NCBI GenBank assembly: GCA_030765055.1
Contig: CM060958.1
Coordinates: forward strand, 82,065,783 to 82,129,782
Length of the DNA stretch: 64,000 bases
Reading direction: 5' to 3'
Source: Mantis religiosa
Lineage: Eukaryota > Arthropoda > Insecta > Mantodea > Mantidae
Shown: in pieces, positions 50,246 through 61,891 of the stretch
Numbering within the stretch: position 1 is the first letter of the stretch
Layout of the letters: the number at the start of each line of letters is the position of its first letter
The notes under the pieces: model-generated
Seen by the model: the letters and a program-made list of their open reading frames with translations, nothing else
The model's database searches: none
Told to the model about the DNA's origin: nothing
Made by a program: the position numbers and the translations under genes

Positions 50246-50357
50246 CAGCATTGTTAGGACCTGTGTTAATTACATGTTTACCACACTTACTAAGTTACTA
50301 ATTCATAAAATATTATGATATAAATGAACTTTTAATCACAGAGTACTCAAAAAACCA

Positions 50358-50440
50358 AAAAGCCCATGGTCAGGGTCAGGTCGGCCACGGGAATCAAACC
50401 CGACCTTCCCGAATACGGGCTACAGATGAAAATGCCCAAT
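50358..50440 (-). mobile_element. SINE-like family D, copy 6 (head only)
   Basis: Plus-strand GGCCACGGGAATCAAACCC, GACCTTCCCGAATACGGGC and GCTACAGATGAAAATGCC are the inverted tRNA-like head of family D with a changed B box. Confidence 0.6.
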
Positions 50441-52955
50441 AAATTCGTGAAAAAGAAAGAAAATGACCGTAAAATGCATCTAAATGTTAAAAAATGACTT
50501 TATTACAAAAATGTGGAAAAAATGCATTTTGATGACCTATATAAATCATATATATCTAACGTATTTGTTCCAGAATGCACTTAGTTTGCGATAAGCATAG
50601 TCACTACTCAGAAAAAGATTACTTTTAATCAAAATCTGGATCCTACACATTACATACCAACTTCAAAATATTTCAGTTGTTGGAGGAGGGGCTAAAATGA
50701 TTTCCCCCCGTTTCGTTCTTTGGTAATATTGACATTAGAAAATTACGTGTTTATGTGCAAATGTTTGAGATTTTACGAAGTTCAATAACTGCCAGACCAA
50801 AGTCAGGTTCAAAAGTTTAAAAGATCGTTTGCTGCGCTTATTTAAACTTATTCAACCAGCTTGACAGCAGCTGTCATCAAATAAGTAAAACATGCCCTCC
50901 GGATTTAGGTGCCATCCACGGAATAAACTTCAGGTTCATGATTTAATTTTCGACTTCGGTACCCTGACGAAACACTTTGAAAAAACAATGTCCTTATACA
51001 TAATAGTGTTGAGTAAAGTGCGGTATCTATGATGTTTTCGTGTGTTGCAGTATCGTGTGACTGTGGCGATCAAGTTCTCTGGCTTGACACCCACTACTTG
51101 TCTAGACTTCATTCCACAAGGCGCCACCAGGTTCGAACAAGAAATGTCGACGAACTGGACCAGGGTGGAAGCAATCTATAATTTGTATGTGCCAATAAAA
51201 CCAGTGAGAAATAAAAGAGAGGAGCAAAAGAACGCAGAGAAAGAGACCAAGTAGAAGAGACGAAGAGGAAAAACTGTTCAGTTTAAGAGATCATGATAAG
51301 TTTCTAAATTTAATTACACGTACCGAAACATTTTCCATGTGAAAGGGATTTTGGTGAATATCTTACCGTCACTTTCCTAAAACATACTGAATTTAAATAG
51401 GTACCAAGATTGGTATTCACACGACATTCATTTTCGAGTACTGCTATTCACGTGGGAGCATTTTCTAAAAATTCTTTGCATCCTGGGGCACTAACTAACA
51501 TGTGTTTCCAGATAGCTACTCAGTTGTTTAGTATAATACAGTGCTTTATCTATCTAATTGTCAGAGTGGTATAGAAAGTAATACATTAAAAAAAGCTTAC
51601 TGGTGGATTACATAGCTGCTGCTTTCCTTGTGAATGCTAAATAAAAATTATAATAAACATTTAAGAATAGAAAATTATTTTGAACGTTTTCATTTCAACA
51701 AAAGTAGCTAATGATTTTTATTAAAATAAAAATATGTAAAACTTTTTATGATAGAAACCTATAGCTTAAATATTCCTTGAAGTTCTCTTCAGAGTTTCGT
51801 ATAATTTTGTACAACTGATAAATTTACAAAATATTACTACATGAAAAATTCATAATGGATTCAAACGTGCAAATAATTCAAATAAATTTTCTTCTGTAAC
51901 ACTAGCCGTTTTCGAAATATTCTTTGTTACATTTTTGTTTTCGTATGTTGAACTGACATTCAGAGCTATAAAACATCTTGCGTAACTCTTCTTTTTTCCT
52001 GCATAGGTTCATTAATTACAAAGACTTACGATATGCACGTCCAAATTATTAAAGCGATATAATAGTACAGATGTATTTTTTAGACATGGCGCATGACCTT
52101 GCTCGAATGTGCATGAGTGACGTTATGCGAATCAATGGTAGGGGTAAGATCTCTGCCTTCACCAGCAGATTGCTGATAAAGCTAGCGAGTTGGATGACAG
52201 ATGACTAGCCTGGCACCTCTTTTTTTTTTTTTTTTGTTCAAATAAACAATTGGACTCTACCATAAACTACTGCGCAACATTACGTCATACGTCACGTCTA
52301 AAATTACATTCGTGAGACATGTAACATGATAAGGCGAACACACACTTTTTGTATGAATACATAATGGAATATATAGGTATAGTTCATCAATAAGGCTAAC
52401 ATCGCAACCAAAGTGTTCACAGCAGTAAAGCGAAACCAGCTCCTATGATGTGATTTACTCTTCACAGGAGACATATTCCGATGTCTCTGATTGGTTAAAG
52501 TTAGATACGAATCGAATCCTACTGAATGGAAGCGTGATAGCAAATAATTCTACTCCAGCTAATGAAAGATTGATTGAAATGCCACGTGTTTAAGATATTT
52601 AAGATATGCCACATATATGAAATGTATATATTGCATTTCCTGAGAATGCCTTCAGAAGTCCTCTTGTTTTGTATGATTTTTACATATTTTTGGAAAATTG
52701 TAACAGATAAACAAAATCTAAGTACACGAACAAAGCACAGAATTTATTCCAAACACAATTTTATTTTGTAGAGTAAACCATTTCCTAAATATTTCTTGTT
52801 ATTTGTTTGAATTTTCAATTACTCTTTTCGCAAATAGGAATGCATAATCTGTTATTTTTTTCATATTCCTGTTGAATCTACAAGAAAATTAGCAATAAAG
52901 CAATTGTTTATCTTGATTAACATGATACAGATAGAGGAATAAACATTATTACGAA
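50441..52955. other. Unassigned AT-rich DNA
   Basis: A T run at 52218-52237 and small frames near 50936-51254 are the only landmarks. The plus frame 51042-51254 is unrecognised. Confidence 0.4.
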
Positions 52956-53397
52956 TGAAAGAGTAGAGCCAGACTGAAAAATTCAATGCCATAGCCGGGA
53001 TTTGAACCACGGATCTTCTGGTTTCCATCCAGCCGCTCTAAGCATTTGAGCTACTATGGCCAACATGCCGACATGACATTAAATTCTCCAACTGACTCAT
53101 GTTTCTCCCGGTAAACCACTTAGGTAAAGTACTTACAGCATGGTAAGTCGCCATTAAGGTAGTTGTCTCATGTGTTTATGGGAACTCCTAGTGATTTACC
53201 GGGAGAAACACGAGTCAGTTGGAGAATTTAAAGTCATGTCGGCATGTTGGCCATAGTAGCTCAAATGCTTAGAGCGGCTGGACGGAAACCAGAAGATCCG
53301 TGGTTCAAATCCCGGCTACGGCATTGAATTTTTCAGTCTGGCTCTACTCTTTCATAGTGCGTCCTACACACCGGCTAGTGTGAAAGAACAATTAATT
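52956..53397. mobile_element. Two SINE family E copies as a nearly perfect inverted repeat
   Basis: Arm 52956-53124 (minus orientation) and arm 53187-53354 (plus orientation) are inverted copies over about 168 bp with roughly six visible differences, around a 62-bp spacer. The plus-oriented arm holds a tRNA-like block of about 74 nt at 53249-53324: ends GCCATAG and CTACGGC pair at six of seven positions, with a B box GGTTCAAATCC. The plus copy extends to about 53397 with GTGTGAAAGAACAATTAATT, which matches the end sequences of other family E copies. An RNA from either strand would fold into a long hairpin. Confidence 0.9.
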
Positions 53398-54189
53398 TCC
53401 ATTATTAAGAATGCCTGTACAAGAGTAAGGAAGTTCATATGAGTGCATCAGATCAGAATAATTTTATATAGTTATTCCAAGCATCTTTATTAAAACATAA
53501 TATGCTGAAATATTGGTATTAATAGTTAAAAATAAGAATTCAGGTATGATGGTTATTTTATATTTTTTCAAGTATGTGGGAATTTGTTCTGGATTGTTCT
53601 GGAAAAGGTGATTTATATAAAATAGGATGTAAAACTGGGTAGGCCACAGAATGATACAACTTACGTAATAGTGTTCTTATTGGTTATTACAGTAATGTAA
53701 TTACGTAATGTTGTGACGAGGACCAACTGGATAAAAGTAATTTAGATTTTCTAGAAACATCGTGCGCAGTGAATCCAGAATATTCTTTTAGTTTGGTGTC
53801 ATTCTTTACAAGATCATGGTCGGAGTAAGACATGTTTTGTTTGGTGTTTTTCTGCAAGTCTGCAGAAACTTAAAGTGCAAAGATGCAACAGTAATTATGT
53901 TATCAAAGGACAGAATCTGCAAAAATTAACATTGTGATAGATTGTATTGATGGTTTTGTGGAATAAATTCCAAAATATTTTAAAGAAGAAAAGTTGTTAT
54001 TTTGAACCACAACAGCATAAAAGAATTCTCACTCCGATACCACGACCAGAGATAAGACTCACTGCTCCAGAGCGCCGATACATACATCTAGAAGAATTCT
54101 TCCAGATTGTCACCAAAGGCGAGAATCTACAAATCATCATCGTTGTCTACAATTACATAACGCCATTTGCACAATTATCAAGTTGCAAG
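53398..54189. other. Unassigned DNA
   Basis: Nothing recognised. Confidence 0.4.
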
Positions 54190-54268
54190 TGGCTTTATGG
54201 TCGAGTGGTTAGCGAGCTGGTTCTCATTTCAACGATTCTGGCTTCAATTCCCGGCTACAGCAGATGAT
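54190..54268 (+). repeat. tRNA-like block, SINE head or tRNA relic
   Basis: TGGTCGAGTGGTTAGCGAGC as A-box region, then CTTCAATTCCCGGCTACAGC as a degenerate B-box region. No good acceptor stem and no recognisable SINE body follows. Confidence 0.45.
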
Positions 54269-56106
54269 GTTTCTTTATTTAGAACATTCCTTTGCTGAAT
54301 GTATATCTGAGTGAATGCAAGTATGCTTACTGTTGAAAAGATAAATAGCCTTGAATAAACTATAAAAACCGAATTGTTGTTGTGTCAACGCCTCCAATAT
54401 CTCCATAATACTTAATACAAAAACAACGGAAGGGAGGGGGGAGAGCTGCGAATGAAGATATGTTGGCAAACATGAAATAGCGTGTATAATATTATAAAAC
54501 GAATCATTTTCCTACTGGTACCTTATTTTATGTCCAGAGTAATAGCATTTAGGACACATACAGAAATATTGAATGGTCATAATCTGGAAAAGCCACTATT
54601 GTATTCCCTTTTGACGTGTTTTATCCCCCACAACATATTCTCCACCTTCGCAGCTCCACCTCTTTTCTTTTCCTCCAACTTAACACAGTACATTTTAAAT
54701 CACTTGACCTTTAAACTGGTAACAGGGCGTAGTCCTTCAGCATGCTGGCCTTATCTGGTTTACCAAGCAAATCTCAAAGACCCACTGGTGTCCTTTTTGC
54801 TTACTTTTACTTAATCTGCCTTGTCACAAAGGATGGTTGGATGCACAAGAAAGAACCGTACTACTTGACCGATGATGTGAAATAAAGTAAGTGGGAAAAC
54901 TTGGCCGAATAGTAATTAGTAAAGATCTAAACATTTTAACTTGTATCAGCTGATCAAGGGCCCTGTTGATATATGACCTTAGTTACGTACAGGTTATGCA
55001 GAACCATTTCTCCTAGTTTGTTCTGTCTTGCCCATATGGAATGTCACGACGTTATACACAAGTTGGATTGCCTTCCTACGTTTTCTATTGAGTTTTGGTG
55101 GAATGTAGACTGATCTTAATCGTACAGTGCACATGTAGTCATTGTGATGTTTGACAGATGGCATTAGTTGCACAATCAGCTTCTTGTACCATCTAGGTAT
55201 TTTGATTTTCTATTTCTTTTTATTTGTACTGTGCGCAGAGTTTTGGATCAAATAAGTGAATATCCAATTCGCTAATTATATGACAAATGAGATAAAGCAC
55301 TAAGAAATTACAGTCAATTTGAGAGTTAAATCCGCAACTTCCTAAGTGGTACTACAAATACAACCACCTCACAAAATCGCTTGATAAAATCAATAATATG
55401 TCTAAACATTTCAGTAGTTCCAAATTAATTTGAATATATTTTGAAGGGTAACTTAGTATTAGGGTCTTAGAAGAAGCAGAAAAGAACTGCAGTGCTACGG
55501 TCAGGACTAGGCCTTATCTGCCTACAAAACTCCTAGGGGAAGGTATGATGTAAGACAGTAGAAAGGGCGGTTATGGAGCTGGTGTAATGCAGGGGTTCCT
55601 AATGTTTCCATATTGAATTTATAAAAGTCTCTTCTATTCCTCCACCTTCCAGAAAGACATATTCGGACAGATAAGTCCGTTTTAGCGGAAAAAATAACCC
55701 ACAGCTTTCTCCTTAAATAATACATTCAGCGCAGGCGCTATGCACTGCCAATCCTGGAAGGTAAAGGCAATGAAAGAAAGAGAGAAAGTTAGGGATAGGA
55801 AAATTTATGGTAGTGTATAATCAACTCCAGCCTATCGACCTGGGAAAACCACAAAATAAACCGAAGATCAGAGTAGCCGGTTTTATGGGAACTAAATCTG
55901 AGACCTACTGAATATTTAGTTGTAAAAAAACATTAGCATATGGAGATATTAGGAGGGGGTTGTACCAAGGTGTACCGTTTTTCTTTAATACTAAATTTAG
56001 ATGCTTAATTTTTTTTCGGGCATGTTGGAATATTCAGTGTTATCTCTATGTCAGAGGAAGACAGCTTCGAGAGTTCTGACGTATTTCAGCCGGGAGCGAG
56101 GCCTGC
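54269..56106. other. Unassigned DNA
   Basis: Nothing certain; 55740-55920 faintly resembles a very old family D copy, but I could not support it. Confidence 0.35.
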
Positions 56107-56895
56107 AGTGCGTGTGACGTCAGGCAAGCGCTGTGAGTACAGAATCTGAGGGTTCAGTGTAGCACACTCGATGACAACAATATAGCTGCCACGTACCACG
56201 TTCAACTGTTAAATTTACAATGTGACGATTTATTGAAGGACAAATAAGAAGACAGGAAATACTTGGCTGATTTTTACAAGAATGTCACCCAAACCAGATT
56301 TCTGAGGTTGTATTCACCTGCCGCACGGACATTATGTATGTTTGGTTCGACATATGTGTGCGAACATTTTTTTTTTCTGTTATGAAATAAGCTTAGTCCA
56401 AACCCCGAAGTACCTTGTCGGTTCACAATCTAACATGCAACCTTTGATTATAAATTTCTTGACATTGATAAACTAGTTAAAGAAAAAAGAAACAAAAAAT
56501 GTCGGAAAATGTCCACGTAATTCTTCTCTGAGTGGGTCTCCTCTAATTTGCAGAGAAAATTACTTTGTGTTTTATTTTATTTACTTTATAGCATATCTGA
56601 CCTTCAGATAAACTACGAGTTGAAGTTTTATATATTTTCTCATAGCATAGAGCCAAAATGTAATTGTTTGTAAACTGTGACCAATTGTGTAATTAAAACA
56701 GTTAGCATTAATATTACAATAACCAAGATGTAAGTTTCTTGTTTTTCCTATTCTGTCGGAACCCCAGCACATCAAACTATTTCCTTCCTCTTGGGCAACA
56801 GAAATCAGCGCGGTGACGTCACACGCTAACCTGCCTTTCGTTCGGGGGCAAATTTGGCGGTGAGAGCTGGCGGAACTGACGTCACACCGCCACTA
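56107..56895 (+). mobile_element. Probable hAT element with TGACGTCA-bearing termini
   Basis: The left end CAGTGCGTGTGACGTCAGG (56107-56125) resembles the reverse complement of two right-side blocks: GCGTGTGACGTCACCGCG (56811-56828) and TAGTGGCGGTGTGACGTCAG (56876-56895). CAGTGGCGGT-type ends suit hAT, and the enclosed pseudogene is a hAT transposase C-terminus. A matching 8-bp duplication was not found, so borders are approximate. Confidence 0.5.
56209..56520 (+). pseudogene. hAT transposase C-terminal remnant (GTF2IRD2/ZBED-like)
   Basis: One continuous plus frame with three internal stops reads LNLQCDDLLKDK, stop, KYLADFYKNVTQTRFLRLYS, PAARTLCMFGSTYVCEHFFF, stop, NKLSPNPEVPCRFTI, stop, HATFDYKFLDIDKLVKEK and ends at a stop at 56518-56520. 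LQ(C/S)D...F(Y)...MFGSTYVCExxF followed by a final DIxKLV is the C-terminal pattern of hAT transposases related to GTF2I-repeat-domain-containing protein 2. The usual SKMK..KS..R..LTDEHL segment after CEHFF is badly eroded. Only the last fifth of such a protein is present. Confidence 0.8.
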
Positions 56896-57366
56896 CCTGT
56901 CTACCCCTGTTCTATGTATTTTCATGCATTCTTTTTTACCAGTATTGATATTCGGTTGGTTTCAAACTAAAGTTGCAATCGCTTTAATTTTAAAAGTATG
57001 GATTCAATGTTATTATTGTACATTCTCTATCTTATTGCTACTAATTTATATTTTATACTTCAAAATATTGAGGGATAGATCATTTAAATTATTGGGTGAT
57101 ATAGCTTTTATATTTTAATTGTTAATAATTATCCCTTCTGAAACTACTTTCCAATTTAAATGAGTTATGTTTTAGAGAAAACAATACCAATAACTTTAGG
57201 AACAATAGCTTGTAAATAAGTATTTGTTAAAACTGAACTCCAGTATTGAACCCCTGCAAATAATATATTAGAAAAATACGCAAAATGGAATTCATGTTCT
57301 GAAGAGAACTATTTCCAAAATATCTGAGCTGCACGCATACCTTGGCATGTACATCTAGAAATCGAT
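56896..57366. other. Unassigned AT-rich DNA
   Basis: Nothing recognised. Confidence 0.4.
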
Positions 57367-57382
57367 AGGGCAAGAATCGACA

Positions 57383-57822
57383 GTTCAGTGCAAAGGTTCC
57401 ACTCCTATTAGTCCTTCAACCCGGGAGCGATGGATACTCCGGAGGTGTTTCCATGGGGCAATATCTTGAGTCTAAAAAGTCCCCCCGCTGAACACAATCT
57501 CAAGACGGGTGGAAGTGGATACGCCACTTACGCGCGTCAACCCCGCAAGGAAGACTACCGAAAACCTCGGTGGGGTCGCCTGGTGATCTAGCACACCTTC
57601 TACTAGCTCTGGTTAGTACCCGGGACTTATTAGGCAACCCTCTACCCCCTCTGGGCGGCCGTAGCCTGGCCGGAGGTACCCAATTTCCCGTGGGTGTCGG
57701 GTACACACTGCCCCCTCGAGTCCAACCCAACCCGAATAACTCCCCGACGGGAGGGTCTTGGCAGTTCATCCCGAGGTTCCTCTATTAACGTCAGAGGTAC
57801 CACGAGTGCTAAGGGTCCGTAG
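57383..57822 (-). mobile_element. GC-rich retroposon, family F, copy 2, with 16-bp target duplication
   Basis: Exact direct repeat AGGGCAAGAATCGACA at 57367-57382 and 57823-57838 bounds a 440-bp insert that is markedly GC-richer than its AT-rich surroundings. On the minus strand it starts CTACGGACCCTTAGCACTCG and ends TTTGCACTGAAC with no poly-A. The minus frame 57500-57769 gives ELFGLGWTRGGSVYP, PTGNWVPPARL, GRGLPNKSRVLTRASRRC and ARSPGDPTEVFGS, sharing many residues with the frame in copy 1. Long exact duplications show LINE-type target-primed integration. Function unknown. Confidence 0.85.
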
Positions 57823-57838
57823 AGGGCAAGAATCGACA

Positions 57839-58771
57839 CTCTTACTGTAAACAATACCACAGGAACCCATTTAGCTATGTTCTAATAAAACATAAAAAAT
57901 GGCCACCCGGTGACATGCTGGAGCTGTAGAACTGTACATGATATTTTGTGTCATATTTCTAAAACACATACAAGTAAAGCATTAAACCAACAGAGCATTA
58001 AATTTTCACTGTCTTGAGTTTTTAAATATGCTCCCCTTGAATCTTTTAATCAGACTGTGTAAAAGTGGTTGAGTGAATAGGAAAGTTTCCAAAGCATTGC
58101 CAGATATTTAAACAGCTAAGAGATGAAAGACGTTTCCTTGCAATTGCAACAATGGCCTATATTGTAAGTGGTTGCAACCTTGCTTTGCACATCCTTGTAG
58201 TTTATTGTATTCTACCTCTCATCTGTCTCTAATGGCATGAAGCACGACCAAAGTGCTGGTTAACTTTCACTTGCACCTTCCCTGAGCTGGATAGCGAACC
58301 TTCACAGTGATTCTCTTAAAAAATTGTACTTTTCCATGAAAATAAAATAAAAAAAAACAAGGCCGTAAACATGCTGAACAACTCTGCAGTGAAATTGGAA
58401 TAAGAGCTTTATCTATGAGAACAAGGAGGAAAACGGGACAGTAATGTAAAGAAACGCTGACAGACCAAACATATTAAAGGAGCAAATTTAAGAGATATGC
58501 ATAAAAGCTTTTGTGTTGCATGCATGTGTAGTTTAAAATTAGATTCAATTTGTAGCAGACAATCTCAGTTATTTTCTTTTAAGTATTTGAGCCTTGAAGG
58601 TTTCCATTCCGTCACATGTAGAGGCTAAACAAACGCAGTAGATTAAATTCCCTGGTCTGAAAATATATACGTAAATTCCTAAACTGGGAAATTTAAATTG
58701 TACCTATTATTCTGCTTAAACTTAGCCCTGCATGTTAAACAATGTGTATACTATATCTTAAAACCCAAGAA
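57839..58771. other. Unassigned DNA
   Basis: Nothing recognised. Confidence 0.4.
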
Positions 58772-58956
58772 CGGTCTCAGTAGGGAGAGCACCTGCTTGC
58801 TGTGAAGGATGCCGAGTTTGATTCCCAGCCATGTTGGGAAGTTTCTCTAGCATTTCTATCCTCTGGAGTCTGGAAGTGTGAATGTGTGGAATATAAAGCA
58901 CCAAATCAAAGTAAACCACGGTATACGAGTTAAGCTAATAAGCCATATTTCCAAAG
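58772..58956 (+). mobile_element. tRNA-derived SINE, family C, copy 4 (diverged)
   Basis: GGTCTCAGTAGGGAGAGCAC, a B-box region GAGTTTGATTCCC and body word CTGGAGTCTGGAAGTGTGAA. It lacks an A-rich tail and is the most diverged copy of the family. Confidence 0.6.
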
Positions 58957-59062
58957 GTAATAAGTGTTCCCATAAGTAAAGTGCTTTTGTTTTTTATTTT
59001 GGTGTTCTGGAAAATTTATTTGGTTTCTTTGATTTAGCAATTCTATTTATAGGATGCCATAT

Positions 59063-60024
59063 TGTGGCTTTGTGGGTTCGTGAAATTAAAAGTCCAATTG
59101 CACAAACTCAAAATGTTCTTTATTTCCACCGACTTACAGTTGAACACTTGCCAATTACACAGAGTTACGTAATGCACACAATTACGATTCACCAGTTCGT
59201 CCATTACAGTTCCACTTTGCTCTCGCAATTACGTACACTCCTCCGATGCACGTACACAGTCTTCTCGTCCGTACACTAGCACGGCGCTCCTACGCTGCTC
59301 ACCAAGAACTGAACTCACTCGCTTCTTCGCTTCACTCGTGCTGGCTGGCTGTATACAGCCAGAAGGTTTTAGCTGCGTGCCCACCCATTAAGGGTTTTAC
59401 CGCAGGTAGGATTTGTACTGAATTGTGTAGGATGAAGATAATGTAGGTTTTTTGATTGGTAGTTAATTTTGAGGTTACAAAAGTACCTTCGGGTTGAAGG
59501 GGAGGATGCAGTGTTTAGCACCCAATTTTTGTTTTAAATTTTAGTTGGGGAGAAATTTAGATGCCAAACAGCTTGGAAGAATTTTGAGGAGCTCAGCTTT
59601 AGCTGCTGATAGGGTTAGCTCCTGGGCTATCTAGGGTGCCCGCATGCCATACGGGGGACCCGGTGCAGTCTAGATAGGCGTCTAGTGGGGTCATAATTTC
59701 CCAATGATCTGACAAGGGCGCTTCTATGTGATGGTAAACTTGCGTATAATTTTGAAGCCCGGCACCTAATTTCATCAACTCACTCGTCAACTGCAGCCCC
59801 CTTTTTATAGGGATATCGCAGTTTCTCGAAGTCTCGCGATTCGGTGAATCATCCTGCAGGTTCTAGACGTCAAGGAGGGGGAAAGAGATGGCTAAGGATG
59901 TTTTTCCAAGCATTCCCCTTCGTTACCGCTACAAGACAGATGGGTAGGCGTGGTCGGATGTTTCCCGTCTCCTGCTACCCTGCTGCCGGTCGGTTCTATC
60001 GGGAGTTCCGACATTCGAGTTACA
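59063..60024 (-). mobile_element. Solo LTR, copy 2, with ATAT target duplication
   Basis: On the minus strand it begins TGTAACTCG and ends GCCACA. The outer parts match the solo LTR at 19253-19699: the polyadenylation region (AATAAA at 59124-59119) and the TATA region (CTATAAAAAGG near 59811-59801). ATAT lies on both sides (59059-59062 and 60025-60028). About 510 bp between roughly 59275 and 59785 is absent from copy 1, so this copy gained an insertion or copy 1 was deleted. No internal coding region follows on either side. Confidence 0.7.
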
Positions 60025-60088
60025 ATATGTTGTGCTGGATACATTGCGAGCATGTGTCAGTCTTCACTTGTTAATAAACAATTACAAA

Positions 60089-60981
60089 ATGAAGATAACG
60101 AAGTTTGAACTTAGAATCTTTCTAAAACTCTACTGGAAACAAGATTATAAGCCACTGCCGCAGCTCGAAGAATATGTGAAGTGGACGGAAAAGGTGACGT
60201 TAGTGAACGTGTGGCCCAGCGATGGTTCCAACGTTTCAACAATGGAGATGAAAACAATAAAGCTTTACCACGTTATGGAAGACCTAAAGTATGGAATATT
60301 GAGGATACACGCCAAGTTTTGCGAGAAAATCAGCAAAATGGCGTGAACTGACACCTCAACAGGCTGAACGTAGAATGGATATCTGTCGTCAGCTTATCCG
60401 TAATCCCATGGATGATAGATTTATCAGGAGAATAATCACTTGTGATGAAAAATGGGTATATTATCTAAACCCCTATGCCTCGAAACAGTGGCTTAATGCC
60501 CGACAACCTGCCAAAGTCATCATTTAAAAAAATCAGTTTGGTCCCAAAGTAATGTTATGTGTCTGGTGGAACTTTAAAGGTCGTATTCACTGGGAGTTTG
60601 TTCCAAACGGGCAGGCGATTGTTACGGATCTTCATTCTCAACAATTAGAACGAGTTCATGAAAATTTGAGACGGAGATACCCAGCATTAGCTAACCAAAA
60701 TAGAGTTATATTACAACAGGACAATGCAACACCCCATACTACACGAACAACCATGGAAAAAATTCAGGAATTGGGAGCAATCGAAATGCATACAGCCCAG
60801 ATGTCGCACCAATAGATTATCATCTTTATCGATCCATGGCCCATTTTATATGTGGAAGAAATTGACAACATTGAAGCAGTGCAGGTGGGTGTCACCGAAT
60901 TCTTCGCATGAAAAACCAGAGACTGTACCATCGTGGGATAATAAACCTTGCTGAACGATGGCTCAAAGACCATAGAATCTA
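60089..60981 (+). pseudogene. Mariner-type transposase remnant
   Basis: Plus-strand pieces in shifting frames: FLKLYWKQDY, then ARRICEVDGKGDVSER and VAQRWFQRFNNGDENN (helix-turn-helix), LPRYGRPKVWNIEDTR, a gap of about 40 missing codons, then QAERRMDICRQLIRNPMD, ITCDEKWVYY with the first catalytic aspartate, FGPKVMLCVWWNFKG, IHWEFVPNGQAI, QQDNATPHTTRTTM with the second, and SPDVAPIDYHLYRSMAHF with the third, ending RGIINLAERWLKD. All three catalytic aspartates are still visible but in different frames with stops between. It is a different mariner family from the one at 41551-42805. Inverted-repeat ends were not found. Confidence 0.88.
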
Positions 60982-61652
60982 ATAGTCTATACATTTAAAA
61001 TTAGTTAATTGTCTGTCAGAACACATTTTAAATGTTTTCTTAAAAAACCATTACTTCTGAGACAGTATCAATAATAAGCAACCGATATGACCAACGTATG
61101 TAAAGGCGAGATATAAAACAGAGGAAGGGGGAAAAGAATACAAAGAAATCCAACAAACTTTACAATTAATTAGTCTTGTGTGTGCTTTCACTTTATAGCG
61201 GAACATGCCTCTCCATGAAACAAGACTGTTTACTTTTTCATTATTTAGTTTTATATAAACATTACAAATTCACCAAAGGCCAATAAAATACTGCATCTCT
61301 GTAATAAATAAATAAATATTAATAACATAATTACTTCAACAAACTAAATACAAAAAGGCAAAGGCACTAAGGACTATGATCAATGTAGCATTGCTTGAGA
61401 TTTGACAAGAATTAATTAAATTCATATCTTGAATCTTCTGAATAGCCAGTGAAATCACTTTTAGTTGATTGACTTCTATCAGTTTTCATGTAGGTATGGG
61501 ATAGCACAACCTTATTTCAGGAAAATTATGGAGTTAATTATAACAGATACTTAGTACAGTTAGCCATTTTCGAAATTTCATATTGGATGTTTCAAGTGCT
61601 TTTTACTATATTAAGGCAAATCTAAGTGGTCTGGACACCGAACTTAAGTGAT
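60982..61652. other. Unassigned AT-rich DNA
   Basis: Nothing recognised. Confidence 0.4.
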
Positions 61653-61661
61653 CACACTTTA

Positions 61662-61774
61662 TTTTTTGTTGTAATTTTACGTCCTCCAACGTTAAGTCAT
61701 AGAACGGTGAATGAAATGAGTGAAACGATGCTCAAATGCGTCCAGGGTCCATGGAGCTTAGAGATACCCGACAG
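61662..61774 (-). mobile_element. tRNA-derived SINE, family A, copy 7 (5'-truncated)
   Basis: A 113-bp 3' end of family A bounded by CACACTTTA at 61653-61661 and 61775-61783. On the minus strand it begins TGTCGGGTATCTCTAAGCTC and ends with GGACGTAAAATTAC and the A-rich tail. The 5' truncation with a target duplication shows incomplete reverse transcription at insertion. Confidence 0.88.
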
Positions 61775-61891
61775 CACACTTTAAATGATGTGCCTGGTTA
61801 AAGGATGTGAAAATGTCTAAGTTGTAGGAGGGATTCAGTTAAAAGTAATGCACCTGTCTTTTTTTCTACTGAAAAAAATTTACAAGAATTA

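Noticed and set aside
53249..53324. Functional tRNA gene
   Set aside because: The acceptor stem nearly closes and a B box is present, but the anticodon loop lacks the expected U before the anticodon, and the block is part of a repeated SINE present in four places.
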